Positions 31,796-43,195 are shown, counted from the first letter of the stretch. The stretch: 64,000 nt of DNA from Gonocerus acuteangulatus (GCA_946811695.1 OX328126.1:7454197-7518196); one strand, 5' to 3'. The notes: generated by a model from the sequence alone, not told the origin. Numbers and translations: made by a program.

Positions 31796-33214
31796 TCAAA
31801 ATGATGTTTTCAATGGTGAAATGTTATATTTGTAATTACGGCTGAGAGGTTCTCTTAAACTTCCTGCAGCATGAGAAAGTTGAAGAGCACAATCAGGATG
31901 TGCAGTCCCTGGTAATAATATACATTCTCGTTCCAAGACTCTGCTTAATATGTCAAGCAAAGAATCGAATCCCAAGGCAATTGCTAATCGGCGAACTCGG
32001 TTTAGTTCCCTGTAAAACTGAAGTGTTTTTTCTGGAAGTTTCTTTGCTAGCCGAGTAATTTTTACAAAATCATTTCTTAAGGATTCTTTCTCAATCCAAA
32101 CACAACTGTGATAGATATGTTTCTCTGAATTTTTCTCAGGCAAATTTTCAGCTTCGAAATTTGTCGATATAGTCATTTTGTCAAGCTGAAGCCAAGGAAT
32201 AGCGTCCGGACCTGGTTCTAAGAGACCGAGCACGAGATTGGACTTCTTTTTAGGATCAGCGGACGAAAACAATATCCCGTACCAGTCGTTTCCAACACTG
32301 CAAATAGCTGTCATTTGTTCGAGCTTCAAGGCTCTGTGAAGAAGAACACAAAATGAAGGTGTCTTACTGTCACACTGCAGTTCTAGATCTTCATTTCTAT
32401 TAATACAATCAGAGGATATAGTTGACAGTTCGCTCATCGGAAGTGATGATGACGGAAGAGAATATGGCAAAACAATGTGTCTCGACACTGTTACAGGGTT
32501 TTCCAGGTCTTTCGGATCGATAAAACCACATATTTCAACAGTATTTTCTACTGTATAAGAGTTTACATCAAAATCTGTAGCTTTTGTGAAAGGTTTGGGG
32601 CAAGGAAATAGCTTTATCTTAGAATTAAAATTTCCACATACCAATTGTCCATTCCATTCAGTATAAAACTTTTCCTGCAGATCCAAAAACATGTTCTCAG
32701 TAGCTTCAAAAGATATCGTTCCATGTGGTTGATAAACGTCTACATTACAAGAAAATTCTGTTGACTCACTGCTTTCAAGATCCACAATTTCTGGCCCAAA
32801 ATAACAAACTACAATGTTTAAATTAGAAATCTCTTGTGAAATATCAAACATTTTTAAGAAGTTAGTACCACAAGTTAGTAATAAGATGGTACAATTGATA
32901 TTGTGATCCCAGGTGGACCGAATGAATACCTGTATTTCTTCCAACAGACTACTCCATATAGGTTCATGTTCAAAATCAACTTCCAAGGACTTTAGAAGAA
33001 CTTCATCAAAATCTCTGGTAAATGAAGTCATTGGTTTAAATTTGTTGGTGTAAGTCCCTATAGCGAAATACTCAAATTGACTGCAATAGTTCATATTTTC
33101 GCCTAAAGTATTCAAACCAGTAAGTGCCAACTGATATGCGCTTAGTTGTTCAGCAGCATCCCAAATGGCATCCTTCATCGAGGGTGATGAATCCATAAAT
33201 ATCACAGTAGGCAT
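31796..33214 (-). CDS. INTS14: Integrator complex subunit 14 (INTS14/VWA9)
   Basis: INTS14 is part of the INTS10-13-14 arm of the nuclear Integrator complex, which cleaves nascent snRNA and other Pol II transcripts; this arm binds nucleic acid. The ORF from ATG at 33214 (MPTVIFMDSSPSM) to TGA at 31796 gives 472 residues, compared with about 518 in human. An upstream in-frame TGA precedes a GTG, so the ATG at 33214 is preferred. Residues 1-200 form a von Willebrand A domain with a DxSxS MIDAS motif (DSSPS) and hydrophobic strands such as CTILLLTCGTNFL. A middle beta region follows, then a helical C-terminus with RRLAIALGFDSLLDIL and HPDCALQLSHAAG, close to the vertebrate end. No intron interrupts it, which suggests either a single-exon gene or a retrocopy. 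No frameshift is seen. It is convergent with fascin; a Tigger relic sits 70 bases past its stop. Confidence 0.88.
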   Translation of the reverse strand: MPTVIFMDSSPSMKDAIWDAAEQLSAYQLALTGLNTLGENMNYCSQFEYFAIGTYTNKFKPMTSFTRDFDEVLLKSLEVDFEHEPIWSSLLEEIQVFIRSTWDHNINCTILLLTCGTNFLKMFDISQEISNLNIVVCYFGPEIVDLESSESTEFSCNVDVYQPHGTISFEATENMFLDLQEKFYTEWNGQLVCGNFNSKIKLFPCPKPFTKATDFDVNSYTVENTVEICGFIDPKDLENPVTVSRHIVLPYSLPSSSLPMSELSTISSDCINRNEDLELQCDSKTPSFCVLLHRALKLEQMTAICSVGNDWYGILFSSADPKKKSNLVLGLLEPGPDAIPWLQLDKMTISTNFEAENLPEKNSEKHIYHSCVWIEKESLRNDFVKITRLAKKLPEKTLQFYRELNRVRRLAIALGFDSLLDILSRVLERECILLPGTAHPDCALQLSHAAGSLREPLSRNYKYNISPLKTSF

Positions 33215-33224
33215 TATCCCCACT

Positions 33225-34200
33225 CAGGAGTTCCAAGCTTTTCCCACCACTTGCTGAGGAAGCCACGGGATAACTGTCAAGGCCATGGCAAAGCCTACTG
33301 ACCAGAAACAGTGTTGCCACACAATAACATTATTCAGAACCATAAAATAACTTACAAATAAAATGGCTACATACAAAAATCCTTAAAATTTGTCTACATG
33401 CATTTTGTTTGTTATCATTGATTTGTATTTTTTAACCAATTAATTGCTTAATATCTTAATTTACTAACCTGCTTACAAGTAATATATAATATATCTGCTA
33501 CCCTTAAATCTGTAGTCACACAGGTCTCCAACCAGAAAATTGCCAACGATACATTGGTAGATTTTATACACGGATTGAAAAGAAATAGAACATTGACTTC
33601 AGACATTAATCTGTCAGAGATGAGTCATAACCTATGTCATTGAACAGAGCTAAGCAAAAGGCGCTGGTATTGACTAACCTTTCATTAATCACTAAAAGTG
33701 TTTACTTACAGTGACATACAGTAGCCTTCCATTGCGTGTGTTACTAGACTACTTTTTTAAATAAATCAATTTCTGGTGATAATTTTATAAGAGGCAACAA
33801 AAAAATAATAATAGAAACATATTCGGTCTTATGCAACAAAAACATTCCCTCAATTTTACATTTTCTTTGTTCATTGATATGAAATTTCGCTTCCTGAATT
33901 TACACACCTTTTGCAGAAAATGAATAATAATGATTAACAATAGAAATGTTTCAGGTTCAAAAATTAGCTGACTTGTATGTACAACATTTCCACCGCTGAA
34001 CTCAAAATTTCCATAACAATTAAAGATTAGCTCTTTTAGGGGGGAGGGCAAGGAAATTTTATGTTAGGTATAGACTACAATTGGAGTAAGGGGAATTTTT
34101 GGTTTGAATGTTGGCACACCTGCTAAGAGTCATAGGACAACAGTTTTGTAGCTATGACTCATAAGGAGATAACAGAAATAATAAGAACTCCCTTCACAGC
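33225..34200. other. Region upstream of INTS14, no recognised feature
   Basis: Would contain the INTS14 promoter and any 5' non-coding exon. I see no clear TATA box or coding match. Open frame 33785-34051 (-) has no domain. Confidence 0.35.
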
Positions 34201-34216
34201 AATAATTATTGTGTGT

Positions 34217-35022
34217 CATGGGCGTATATAAGAGGGGGCGGTAATACTGAAGGAGAGTGTCCTCAGCACCGATTTTCTTCAAAATTTGCACTATAACGTA
34301 TTTTGATGCGCTAAACACGAATCCGTTGAAAAAAAAAAGTTGCTCGCAACTAGGAAAGAAGTTATTAAGCACTAAAGTTCACTGTTATGGAGGTTATAAA
34401 AGACTGGGTAAACAGCTTATATGTAAACACGCGCCTGCGCAATAGTCCTTAATGACGAAGTGTAATTGAAATTTAGACTCACCTGTGGTAGCTGACGTGG
34501 TCGTAAAGTGTAGCTTTTGGGCATACGTGGTATGCGTTTCCGCTCGCTCAAGAAAACATCAAAACCCCTAGTCAATCCAACTCGCAGAAATGAAAAGAAT
34601 TCTATGCCTAAAAGTCGTCCAAGGCAGTCTTCCCTAACCTTCATAACAGTGAACTTTTTTTTTAAATAACTCCTTTCCTAGTTGCGAGCAACTTTTTTTT
34701 TCAACGGATTCGTGTTTAGTGCATCAAAATACGTTATAGTGCAAACTTTGAAGAAAATCGGTGCTGAGGACACTCTCCTTCAGTTTTACCGAGGGGGCTA
34801 AGGGAGCTGCAGCCAAAAATTTTAATTACATCAGTAAAAATATGTCTCAAAAACCTCAAAAATAAATTATATAAACTCACTTAGTTCAGAAAAAAATATT
34901 TTTTGTTGTAATAGCGTTTTAGTTGGCTAACGATTCCAAGTTCTAGGATGTTAGTATTCCATACCCCCTAAATCCCCCGGTTCTCTCTACCCCCCCCCCC
35001 CCCCCCCCACCGACGAAATTAT
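34217..35022 (+). mobile_element. hAT-type MITE (G/C-run family), copy 6, split
   Basis: The left end CATGGGCGTATATAAGAGGG begins at 34217. After a 551-base insertion plus its 8-bp duplication the element continues GAGGGGGCTAAGGGAGCTGC, CCTCAAAAATAAATTATAT and a C run at 34990-35009. The right terminal repeat is lost; homology stops near GAAATTATTTCT (35022). Confidence 0.85.
34240..34790. mobile_element. hAT-type MITE family D with long TIRs, nested
   Basis: Terminal inverted repeats of about 125 bases: GGTAATACTGAAGGAGAGTG at the left, and its inverse ending CACTCTCCTTCAGTTTTACC at the right. A perfect 8-bp duplication GAGGGGGC lies at 34232-34239 and 34791-34798. The core shares ATGCGTTTCCGCTCGCTCAA and CTAGTCAATCCAACTCGCA with family A (10248-11015), although the terminal repeats are unrelated. 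Confidence 0.95.
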
Positions 35023-35367
35023 TTCTGTTTTAATTAGTGCAGAATGTCTAGAATCAAGTTTACTGCAATGGAATTTACTTCATTCACAATAAATAATAAT
35101 AAAATATTTATTGAATTCATATTAGATTAGATTAGATTTCTGTTTTGGAGGGCATTAAACAGGCAAGGTTATTACGCCCTTCTGAGTAAATTATTATATT
35201 TATAATGTTAAATTTATTTTTATCTTTATATGCTGTGAGTTGTTATGTGTTTTGTGTGTTGTAATGTATGCTGTGTGTAATATACTCTCTGTTTTTGTTG
35301 TACATAGACTATTTTTTTTTTTCATTTAAGACTCCTCTTTTTTTTTCTTTATATGACTATTTTTTTG

Positions 35368-35372
<5 letters not shown>

Positions 35373-35421
<49 letters not shown>
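35373..35421. repeat. (TA)n microsatellite in LINE 3' UTR
   Basis: TA run within a T-rich stretch, downstream of the ORF2 stop of the I-type LINE. Confidence 0.93.
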
Positions 35422-35425
<4 letters not shown>

Positions 35426-35553
35426 ATTTATTATTTTTTTTTTATTGTTTTATTTATTTTTATTTTTTTTCATAATCTGTTGTAAATGCTTATTTCTTTA
35501 AATAAATTCAAAATTGCATCGATTCCTTCAGCTGAATCCTGTAGTGCCGCTGA

Positions 35554-38050
35554 TTAAATGCGGGAAATCCCATATTTTTCAAAACTTTCATTGAGTGGAT
35601 GGCATTCCTCTAGAATATGTTGGATGGATAGAGGAACTTGGCAGGTCTCACACATTCTTGGAGCTTCTTTTGTCATTAAGTGTACGTGGGTCAGGTTAGT
35701 ATGTCCTATTCTAGCCCTTGTTATTACAACCTCTTCCCTTCGGTTGCCCCTAAATGCGCTGCTCCATTTTCTTGTGGTTGGCTTTATTTTTCTAAGTTTA
35801 TTAGTTAAAGGCACCTCATTCCACATGGCTTCCCAGTTGTTGCGGATTCTTTGTTTCAACCATGAACTAACATCATATGCCTCGTAAATTTGTTGTGCTG
35901 GTCTTTCCATAATCGCCGCTTCTTTTGCTGCCTTGTCTGCTGCTTCGTTTCCTGGAATGCCGCTGTGAGATGGAACCCAAAGGAAGTTAATAAATTTGTT
36001 CAGCTCGGAAAGTTTGTTCAGGTAATTGTAAATTTTGTTTATTATTATGATAGAATTTTTCGGATTTTGAATTCTTTGCAAGGCAGACAAGGAATCCGAG
36101 CATATTACTATATGGGTTTTGTTAGAATGAATTGCAAGATGCAATGCTGCAGCTATGGCATGAAGTTCGGCAGTAAAAATAGATGTATATGGAGGTAATT
36201 TGTATTTTTCAGTTATATTGTTCGTGAAAACTGCATATCCGACGTTGTCATTTTTCTTGGAACCGTCGGTATAAATTACTTCCCAATTCATATATTTCCT
36301 CGGAATGTTGATCATGTAATAATTGTGATGTGCCCTTAATGTTTTTAAACTTAGGTCAATAGTTGGTGGCCGATGTTTCCACGGAGCCTTATCCAGTGCA
36401 TAGTCTGCCATTTCTACTAAAAGGTCATTTATTTCACTGATGATTTGCCTATGCCTAATAGCTATTGGAGCAGGACTTGCTGGTTTTTCTTCATAAGAAC
36501 TGATATGTTGTGGATGAAAGATGTGACTGTATGCCGGATTATTAGGTTGGAGCTTCATTTTTGCTATATATGAAATTAGTAATTCCTGACGTCGAAACAT
36601 TAGAGGCGGCATAGAAGCTTCGGCACAAAGGCTAAGACTAGGACTTGTCCTAAAGGCTCCAGTGGCAAGTCTTATACCGGTATGATGGATCGAGACTAAG
36701 AGTAGAAGATGGTTTCTCTTTGCTGACGAATATACTGCACTGCCATAATCGAGTTTTGATCGAATAGGGCTAGTGTACAGCATTAGCATTGTTTTACGGT
36801 CAGCCCCCCAGGAGGTTTTGGCCAGTACTCTCATTATCCTTAATCGTTTAATGCATTCATCTCGTAGGAATTTAATGTGGGACAACCAAGTTAATTTTTT
36901 ATCCAATGTCAGTCCCAGGAATTTAGCTTCTTCGTGGAATCTCAGTGCGTTCCCATACATGTATAACTCTGGATACTGAGTTGGAGTTCTTTTCCTGGAG
37001 AACATTATACATCTGGTCTTGGCTGTAGAGAATCGAAGTTTATTTCTCTCTGCCCAGGCTTGTAGATTGTTAATAGTATTTTGGAGAATTCGCTTCATCC
37101 ATTCATAGCTTCTAAATCGAAGGAAGATGGTAAGATCATCCACGTAGAGGAATGCTTTAACCGACCTAGGTATTACTTCTACAATCGAGTTGATAGCAAT
37201 TGCAAATAAAGTACAGCTCAGAACACTTCCCTGAGGGATACCGTTAGCAATTTCCTTGCAACTAGAAACCGAGTCTCCTACTCTTACCCTTATAGACCTT
37301 CCTTGTAGAAAACTTTTCAAAAAATTGGCCAGTTTTCCTCTGAAACCCCATTTGTACAGAGTGTTGAGGATTGAGTTTCTGTTTATGGTGTCGTATGCTT
37401 TTTCTATGTCAAAACATATCCCCACTGCTTCCTTTTGCTGAATGAATGTGTTTAATATCTCAGCCTCCATAGTTACTAGCTCGTCCATTGTTGACGGACC
37501 TTTGCGAAAACCACTCTGGAATGGAGGTAAAAGATTGAGTTTTTCTATGACCCACATACGCCTCTTATTGACCATTTTCTCAAGCAATTTTGATAGGCAG
37601 CTTGTGAGTGATATTGGTCTATAGCTGGTAAGAAGTAATTTGTTTTTTCCCGGTTTTAAAAGTGGAATGACTATTGATTCACGCCATGCTCTTGGATAAG
37701 AGGAGGTTTCCCAAATTCTATTGTAGATGTGTAGTAATGTTTGCTTGGATTCAGGAGGCAAATTTTTTATCATTGTATTGTGAATTTCATCTTGCCCTGG
37801 ACTAGACGAATTCAACTCTTCAATGGCAGTGTGGAGTTCCCAAGTATTGAAAGGACTATTGTAGTCTAAGTGCAGTTCATTTTCGTCCCCATTAGATTCG
37901 GTAAAGTCTATTTCCTGTGAGAGCTCTGATTCCTGATTTTGATTTAAATTCGAATTTGAAATGGCTGAAAAATAATCTACAAAGTGTTCTGTTAGGGATT
38001 GAGGTTGAGTGATTATTTCTTCTCGTATCCTTAGAACTGGTATTTCTGCC
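35554..38050 (-). pseudogene. I-type LINE ORF2: reverse transcriptase + RNase H
   Basis: This frame is open for over 750 codons. RT motifs include NSSSPGQDEIHNTMIKNLP, SYRPISLTSCLSKLLEKM, FDIEKAYDTINR, GIPQGSVLSCTLFAIAIN and the catalytic box FLYVDDLTIFL (YVDD, where YADD is more usual). RNase H follows with YTDGSKKNDNVGYA, FTAELHAIAAALHLAIH, CSDSLSALQRI and WVPSHSGIPGNEAADKAAK, so the D, E, D and D/H catalytic positions are present. The C-terminus has ARIGHTNLTHVHLM and a CETC...HILEEC finger. This part could encode active domains, but the upstream endonuclease is in other frames and partly deleted, so the element as a whole is a pseudogene. Confidence 0.9.
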
Positions 38051-38416
38051 GTGTATTTTCCTGAAACACTGAATTTTTTTCCAAACTTTATTAATGGGAG
38101 TGTTTATATTGATAGATTCGACATATGAGATCCATGAGCTTTTCTTTTTATATTTTACAAGGTTTCGGGTAAAGGCTTTCCTTTTTTTATAATTTATCAG
38201 GTTTTGGGTGGTTGGGTTCTGTTGAAAAAGTTTTAGTGCTTTATTTTTTAATTTTACTGCAGCACGGCATTCATCGTCGAACCATGGAGCGTGGTTAGGT
38301 TTCGGACGGCCTTTAGTTTTAGGTATTGTGTCTATGGCAGTTTCTATTATTGTTTTGGTGTAGTGTTCTACCATTTCGTCAATATTATCTGGGAGATCGT
38401 GAATGGATATATTCAT
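37892..38416 (-). pseudogene. I-type LINE ORF2: linker between endonuclease and RT
   Basis: The frame encodes IHDLPDNIDEMVEHYTKTI, PNHAPWFDDECRAAVKLKN and KYKKKSSWISYVESIN, the typical WWN/PWFDDEC...A...K linker of I-like LINEs. It is offset from both neighbours, so at least two frameshifts separate endonuclease, linker and RT. Confidence 0.8.
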
Positions 38417-38428
38417 TTTATTTTGGAA

Positions 38429-39078
38429 TTAATCCCAGTTCGCCTTTTCGGTGATCCATCGTGGATGTTTTTTTATTCTAACGGTCTCTTCATTAAAATT
38501 TAACTTTATTGGTAAGTGGTCGCTCCCATATTGCTGACAACATACTGCCCATGTCAGATGATTTTCCAGGATGGGAGAGGAGAATGCTAGATCTATGGCT
38601 GATAAGGTACCAGTTCTGGGGCAAAGATACGTCATCTCTCCTGTATTTAGAAGTAATGAGTCTGTTGAATCTATTATTCTACGGAGTATATTTCCCCTTG
38701 TATTGGTTATACCCAGACTCCAAGAACGGCGGGTGCCATTCATGTCTCCTACGACTAAATAGGGAGAAGGAAGACTATTTATCAGCTGTGTCAGAGCTGT
38801 TTCATTTATTGCTTCTCCGGGTGGTAAATATAGGTTACATATAGTAACTGGAAAATTTAGCTTTACTCTTATTATTAAAGCTTGTAAAGGTCCTTCCTGA
38901 CGGCAATGGCGACACCTCCGTGTGCTCTTCCTCCTTCTTCGGTCTCTTTATCTCTTCTAAAAATCTCGTACTCCTTTATTTTTAAGTCCCAGTTAGGAGA
39001 TAGTTTGGTTTCCTGCAATTAGATTGATAGTTTGGGTTCTAATACCATTACAGTTCCAGCTGATGATTGGCATAATAT
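38429..39078 (-). pseudogene. I-type LINE ORF2: APE endonuclease, deleted and frameshifted
   Basis: ORF2 begins near 39078 with MPIISWNCNGIRTQ, the first APE-endonuclease motif. At about 39020-39030 the frame jumps straight to QETKLSPNWDLKIKEYEIF, so some tens of residues between WNCNG and QETK are deleted. RRDKETEEGGRAHGGVAIAV follows, then a frameshift, then VVGDMNGTRRSW and GSDHLPIKLNF (the final catalytic SDH motif). The deletion explains why this copy is inactive. Confidence 0.85.
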
Positions 39079-39535
39079 TTGAAAAGATGCTTTTTTCCTA
39101 ACATGTATCTTATTATATTATGATAAATAATGTTCAATTCTTTTGTTGATATTCTTAGAGGATTATATAGTATATAATTATTTTTAATATATTTTCTATA
39201 ATATAATTTTAAAGATATACTGGATACCTGAGAGAGTATATTACAGAAATATGTAGTGTTATGTGTGTGAGACTGAGTCATGAGTGTTACTTGTAATGTT
39301 CTTTTGTTGTGTGAGTTGATTTTTGACGAAATGGGAGTTGTTTTGTGTATAGTTAAGCAGAACAGTTTAGAATTTATGTTTATTATAGTGATAGTTAGGT
39401 TTTCAATATAAGAGTGCATGTTTATGAGAATCATGATATGTAATGTTTTTATTTTGTTTTGAACTGAATTAATGTTTATGTTTTCCATAAATTCTGATTA
39501 TTCAAGTGCCTTAAACCGCATTTTTAAAAATTTAT
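39079..39535 (-). other. Spacer between LINE ORF1 and ORF2
   Basis: A 450-base AT-rich stretch. An open frame spans 39488-39048 on the minus strand but is Ile/Asn/Thr-rich with no motif, so I do not call it a gene. It is longer than I would expect for an I-element spacer, so part may be a later insertion. Confidence 0.4.
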
Positions 39536-40877
39536 TTATATTGTTTCCATTTCATCTTCACTTTTTTTGTTTTCATTTTTATTTTTATTTTGTTTTTCGA
39601 CATTCTTACTTGATTTAAGCTTGGGGAGTGGAGTTTTGAAGGGATCTTCAAGTTCCTTTCCAGGCTTTTTGATCGATGGTTTGGGATCTGATGATCCACT
39701 AGCTATAACTAAAGATGGGGACTTGATAGGACTGGGAGGGGGAGGGATAGGGGAGAGAGAGGGAGGAGGGATAGAAGAGAGAGAGGGAGGAGAGATAGAG
39801 GAGAGAGAGGGAGGAGGGATAGGGGAGAGAGAGGGAGGAGGGATAGGGGTGAGAGTAATGGGGTTGGAGGGATATTTGACAAGAGATAATCCAGTAATAT
39901 CTGTGATAGTCTTACAATTACCTGTTTTTATAATTCTATTATTGTCTATTGCTATAATACACGGATCTGTCATACAGCCTACTTCTACTCCTTTCCTAAC
40001 CTTCCTAGCTACTTCAGCATAGCTTCCACCTCCAGTATAACCTTTCCTATCTTTGTATTGCTTTCTGGCTAAGCCGTATGTTATTTTTTCCCGGAATTGG
40101 ATTGACTTTATTTCTTTTTCTTCAACAAAACGGGGACATTTTATATCGAAGCTATGATGATTTTCTTTACAATTTACACAATTAGGAACAAATGTTTCGC
40201 TGGGTGTACCGTGGTGCTCAGGTTTACTGCAAAACCCACAGATAGGTTCTTTTGTGCAGCTATCTGCAAAATGCCCTAGTCTTAAGCATTTCCTACATCT
40301 TATGGGATTTGGGATATACATTTTTATTTTTATTTTATAGAAGCCGATGTTAATTATTTCAGGAAGGGTCGGGAGAGAGAATGTTAGAATATACAAATGA
40401 GTTTTTCTCTCAACGCCTCCCTTTTTTGAGATAATTCGTTTTACTTCCTTTACGTTATCATTTTTTAGTTCTTCTAATATTTCAGTTTCTTTTAACCCGT
40501 CTAAATCAGGGCAGAAAATGACTCCTTTACTTATATTGAGTTTTTCATGGGGCCTTACTTTTATTTTTATTGTTCCAAAATTAGTTAATTTTAACATTTT
40601 TTTCTGATTGTTCTTTATGTTTCGTTTCAATTAAGAGCGTCCCATTTCTCAGCATTTTAATATTTTTGGTTTCTCCACAATGATTATTAATACTCCTGTT
40701 AATTAGGAAAGGTGAGACACTTTTTAGATCTCCCTCTTCTGCTCTTTCAATTATTATAAATTTATTTTTATTATTTTGAACCTCATTGATAGTATTTATA
40801 TTAGGCTCTGGTATGTTTGTCCAAGACCTTCTAAGTTTTTTGAGATTTGGTGAATATATATCCGGGGGTTTATTCAT
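39536..40877 (-). pseudogene. I-type LINE ORF1 (gag-like, zinc knuckles)
   Basis: Two overlapping frames, 40877-40581 and 40630-39536, together make ORF1 with one frameshift near 40605. The N-terminal half has an RRM-like nucleic-acid-binding pattern (IKMLRNGTLLIET ... KEVKRI). A zinc knuckle CRKCLRLGHFADSC (C-x2-C-x4-H-x4-C) and two variants (CGFCSKPEHHGTPSE..., CVNCKENHHSFDIKC) follow. The tail has a proline-serine repeat PIPPPSLS repeated about five times, then a lysine-rich end. It would coat the LINE RNA. The open frame on the opposite strand at 39567-40022 is its shadow. Confidence 0.88.
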
Positions 40878-40900
40878 TTTTACTATGAAATTTATAACGA

Positions 40901-41680
40901 AAAAATTAGATTAAGGAAATAGGAAACTATATAAATTAAAGGTTAACTACTTGGATAAATTATTAAAAAAGTTATTTTTCCACTTATCTGGCCGGACAAA
41001 TAGGCCTTTGTCCGGTTAATCCTGTAAAATACCAGGAGTGTTACACCTTCCTGTTCCTACTGCCTCCTGGAAGCATGTGAGCTACAGGGCCTATAGGTGT
41101 CTTCTTCGTATCAATTATACACTACTTAGCAAGAATGACTACTAAATGAGAATTTTAACACTAATAATAACACTAATTCACTGTTAAATAACACAAATTA
41201 ACTAAATATTAGAGAGCACTTTTACAGGTTAGTTTTCACTAGCAAAGAAAAAACAGCTGTCCTGAATTCATATTAATAACACAAATAACTTAGTTTCAGT
41301 TTTCTGTTTCATTTACACTGTTGAATTCCTTTACACTTTTGGTGGGCATATACTGCATTAGGACGACTAGATAAGTTGTCATTGCAGAAATAATCTATAA
41401 TCATGGAGTAATTGAATTAGTTTTTTAAGGTAAAAATTTTATAATGCTTAATGTATTCAACATCAAAATGTATTATCTTACAGATCCTAGTAAAGCGTTG
41501 TTCAAGGTAAATAAGCCGCATACCGTAAACACATGTTCTCGACGCGCGATTAGATGGAAATCCAAAAGATCCTGAAAAGTTGTTTGAGAATATTACAATG
41601 ATTGACAGTTTAAATCTTCGAATCAAAAGATATTCCTTTTATTGCCAAATTAAATAAATAAACTAATGTCCCGGCTGATG
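40901..41680. other. LINE 5' flank and unassigned sequence
   Basis: Holds probable 5' UTR of the LINE up to about 41050 (CCGGACAAAGGCC / GGCCGGACAAATAGGCC words form a short inverted pair) and then AT-rich sequence with no recognised feature. Confidence 0.35.
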
Positions 41681-41754
41681 AGGGCGTGTGTTCGGTCCCA
41701 CGAGGGAGAATGGCTTTTATTTCAGCCCTATCTTGATAAGAATATCTTTATGGC

Positions 41755-42460
41755 CATTTCATGCCACGCCACTCCATTACAATGCAATCTATGTCACGCC
41801 ACTCATGCTCCATAACATGCCAAGAAACTTCTGTCATGCCAATTATGCCACACAGCTTAATGCCATGCATGCCACGCCACTACTTGTCATACACGTCACT
41901 ACTTATTACACGCCTCTTATGTAATGCCACGATATCTTTGGACCCGTCACTTGGATTATGCCACGCCATTTCAAACCATGCCACGCCACTTCATGCAATG
42001 CCACACCACATATATATTAGGTATGTCAGGCCACTAATGTCACGCCACTAATGCCACACCATGTAAGCTATGCCATGGCAAGCCACTTATTCCATGTCAC
42101 GACACGTTTGCTACTTAATTTAACTCCACGCCACTTCATGCAATGTCACGCCACTTCGTGCAATGCCACACCACTTATGAGACGATACTTACACCACCCC
42201 AAGCAATGAGAGGCCACTTCTTGCCCTGCCACGCCACTTCTTCCAAGTTATACGACATCTCTTCTTGCCCTGCAACGCACTAAACTACGCCACTTGATGT
42301 AATTTATGACACGCCCATTATGACCACTTACACCATTTATGACACGCAACAACATGCCACGCTACTTATGCCCTTCCACGTCATTTATGCCATGTTTCGC
42401 TACTTATGCCTTGCCACGCCAATTCGTGCAATGTATGCCACGCCAGTTATGACTGTACCG
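41755..42460. repeat. Degenerate minisatellite, ATGCCACGCCACTT-like words (left block)
   Basis: Dozens of variants of ATGCCACGCCACTT, with TTATGCCATGCCA and CACTTCATGCAATG forms, follow head to tail with irregular spacing of roughly 13-15 bases and frequent length changes. Open frames here (41688-41924, 41761-42051) are products of the repeat. Strand asymmetry is strong, with C on the plus strand. Confidence 0.85.
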
Positions 42461-42955
42461 AAATAAATTTGATTTGAAAGAATATTAAAACAAAAGAAAA
42501 ACAGTTTAAAGCGAGACTCACTTACCCACACCTGGGGTGGTACAATTTATCCGGATAGACAACGGATAGCCAGGTTCAATTAGGTAGAAACCCAGGTGAT
42601 CCAAATAAAAAAAAAAAAGAAAACAACAAGATACTCCAGAGCTGGTAACTATATTGAAATAAAGTACAAAATGTTCCCAGTAAGACAACAAATACATGTA
42701 CACACATATATATACCTTAAATATAATAAATATCTATGAATACCAAAAAAATAAATAAATAAATAAATGCCCAAATAAAGGGTAAGCATGAATACATATA
42801 TACTCTAAATATCACAAGAAGAACTAATATCATTCCAATACTGAACAATATAGCAAAAGGTATCGATAGATAAACACACATGTATATACCCCAGATACTA
42901 TCAGTAATCTGGGAAGAACAAAATTAGACTCTAAATAAAAGCATAAATATATATA
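42461..42955. other. Insert or spacer between two minisatellite blocks
   Basis: Non-repetitive AT-rich sequence interrupts the minisatellite. Contains AAATAAATAAATAAATA at 42750 and no gene. Likely an unidentified insertion. Confidence 0.4.
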
Positions 42956-43195
42956 CACCGTTTCGTGCTACTTATGACAAGCCACTTATGCCATGCCACT
43001 TCATGATACTTATGCTACAACACATAATGCCACAAATGACGCCGCAATGGTAACGCCACATCTGCCATTCCAGGCTACCTATGCCAGTCCACGCCACTTA
43101 TGCCATACCGAGCCACCCAGGCCATTCCACGCATCTATGCTACGCCAAGCCTCGCCACTTATGACAGGCCTCGCTAATTATGATAAGCCACGCAA
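42956..43195. repeat. Degenerate minisatellite (right block)
   Basis: The same GCCACTTATGCCA-like words resume here after the 42461-42955 interruption and fade out near 43195. Confidence 0.8.

Larger units (their letters stand above)
35115..40900 (-). mobile_element. I-type non-LTR retrotransposon, near full length, broken
   Basis: On the minus strand, in order: ORF1 (40877-39536), spacer, ORF2 endonuclease (39078-38430), linker, RT and RNase H (about 38050-35554), and a 3' UTR ending in (TCTAA)n near 35121. A TA microsatellite (35373-35421) lies in the 3' UTR. Gag-like zinc-knuckle ORF1 plus APE endonuclease plus RT plus RNase H is the I-superfamily plan. Several frameshifts and an endonuclease deletion make it inactive. 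The 5' limit is uncertain and could extend to about 41050. Confidence 0.9.

Noticed and set aside
39567..40022. Gly/Glu-repeat ORF on the plus strand
   Set aside because: It is the antisense shadow of the proline-serine repeat in LINE ORF1.
41688..42051. Met/His/Pro-rich ORFs
   Set aside because: They are products of the ATGCCACGCC minisatellite.
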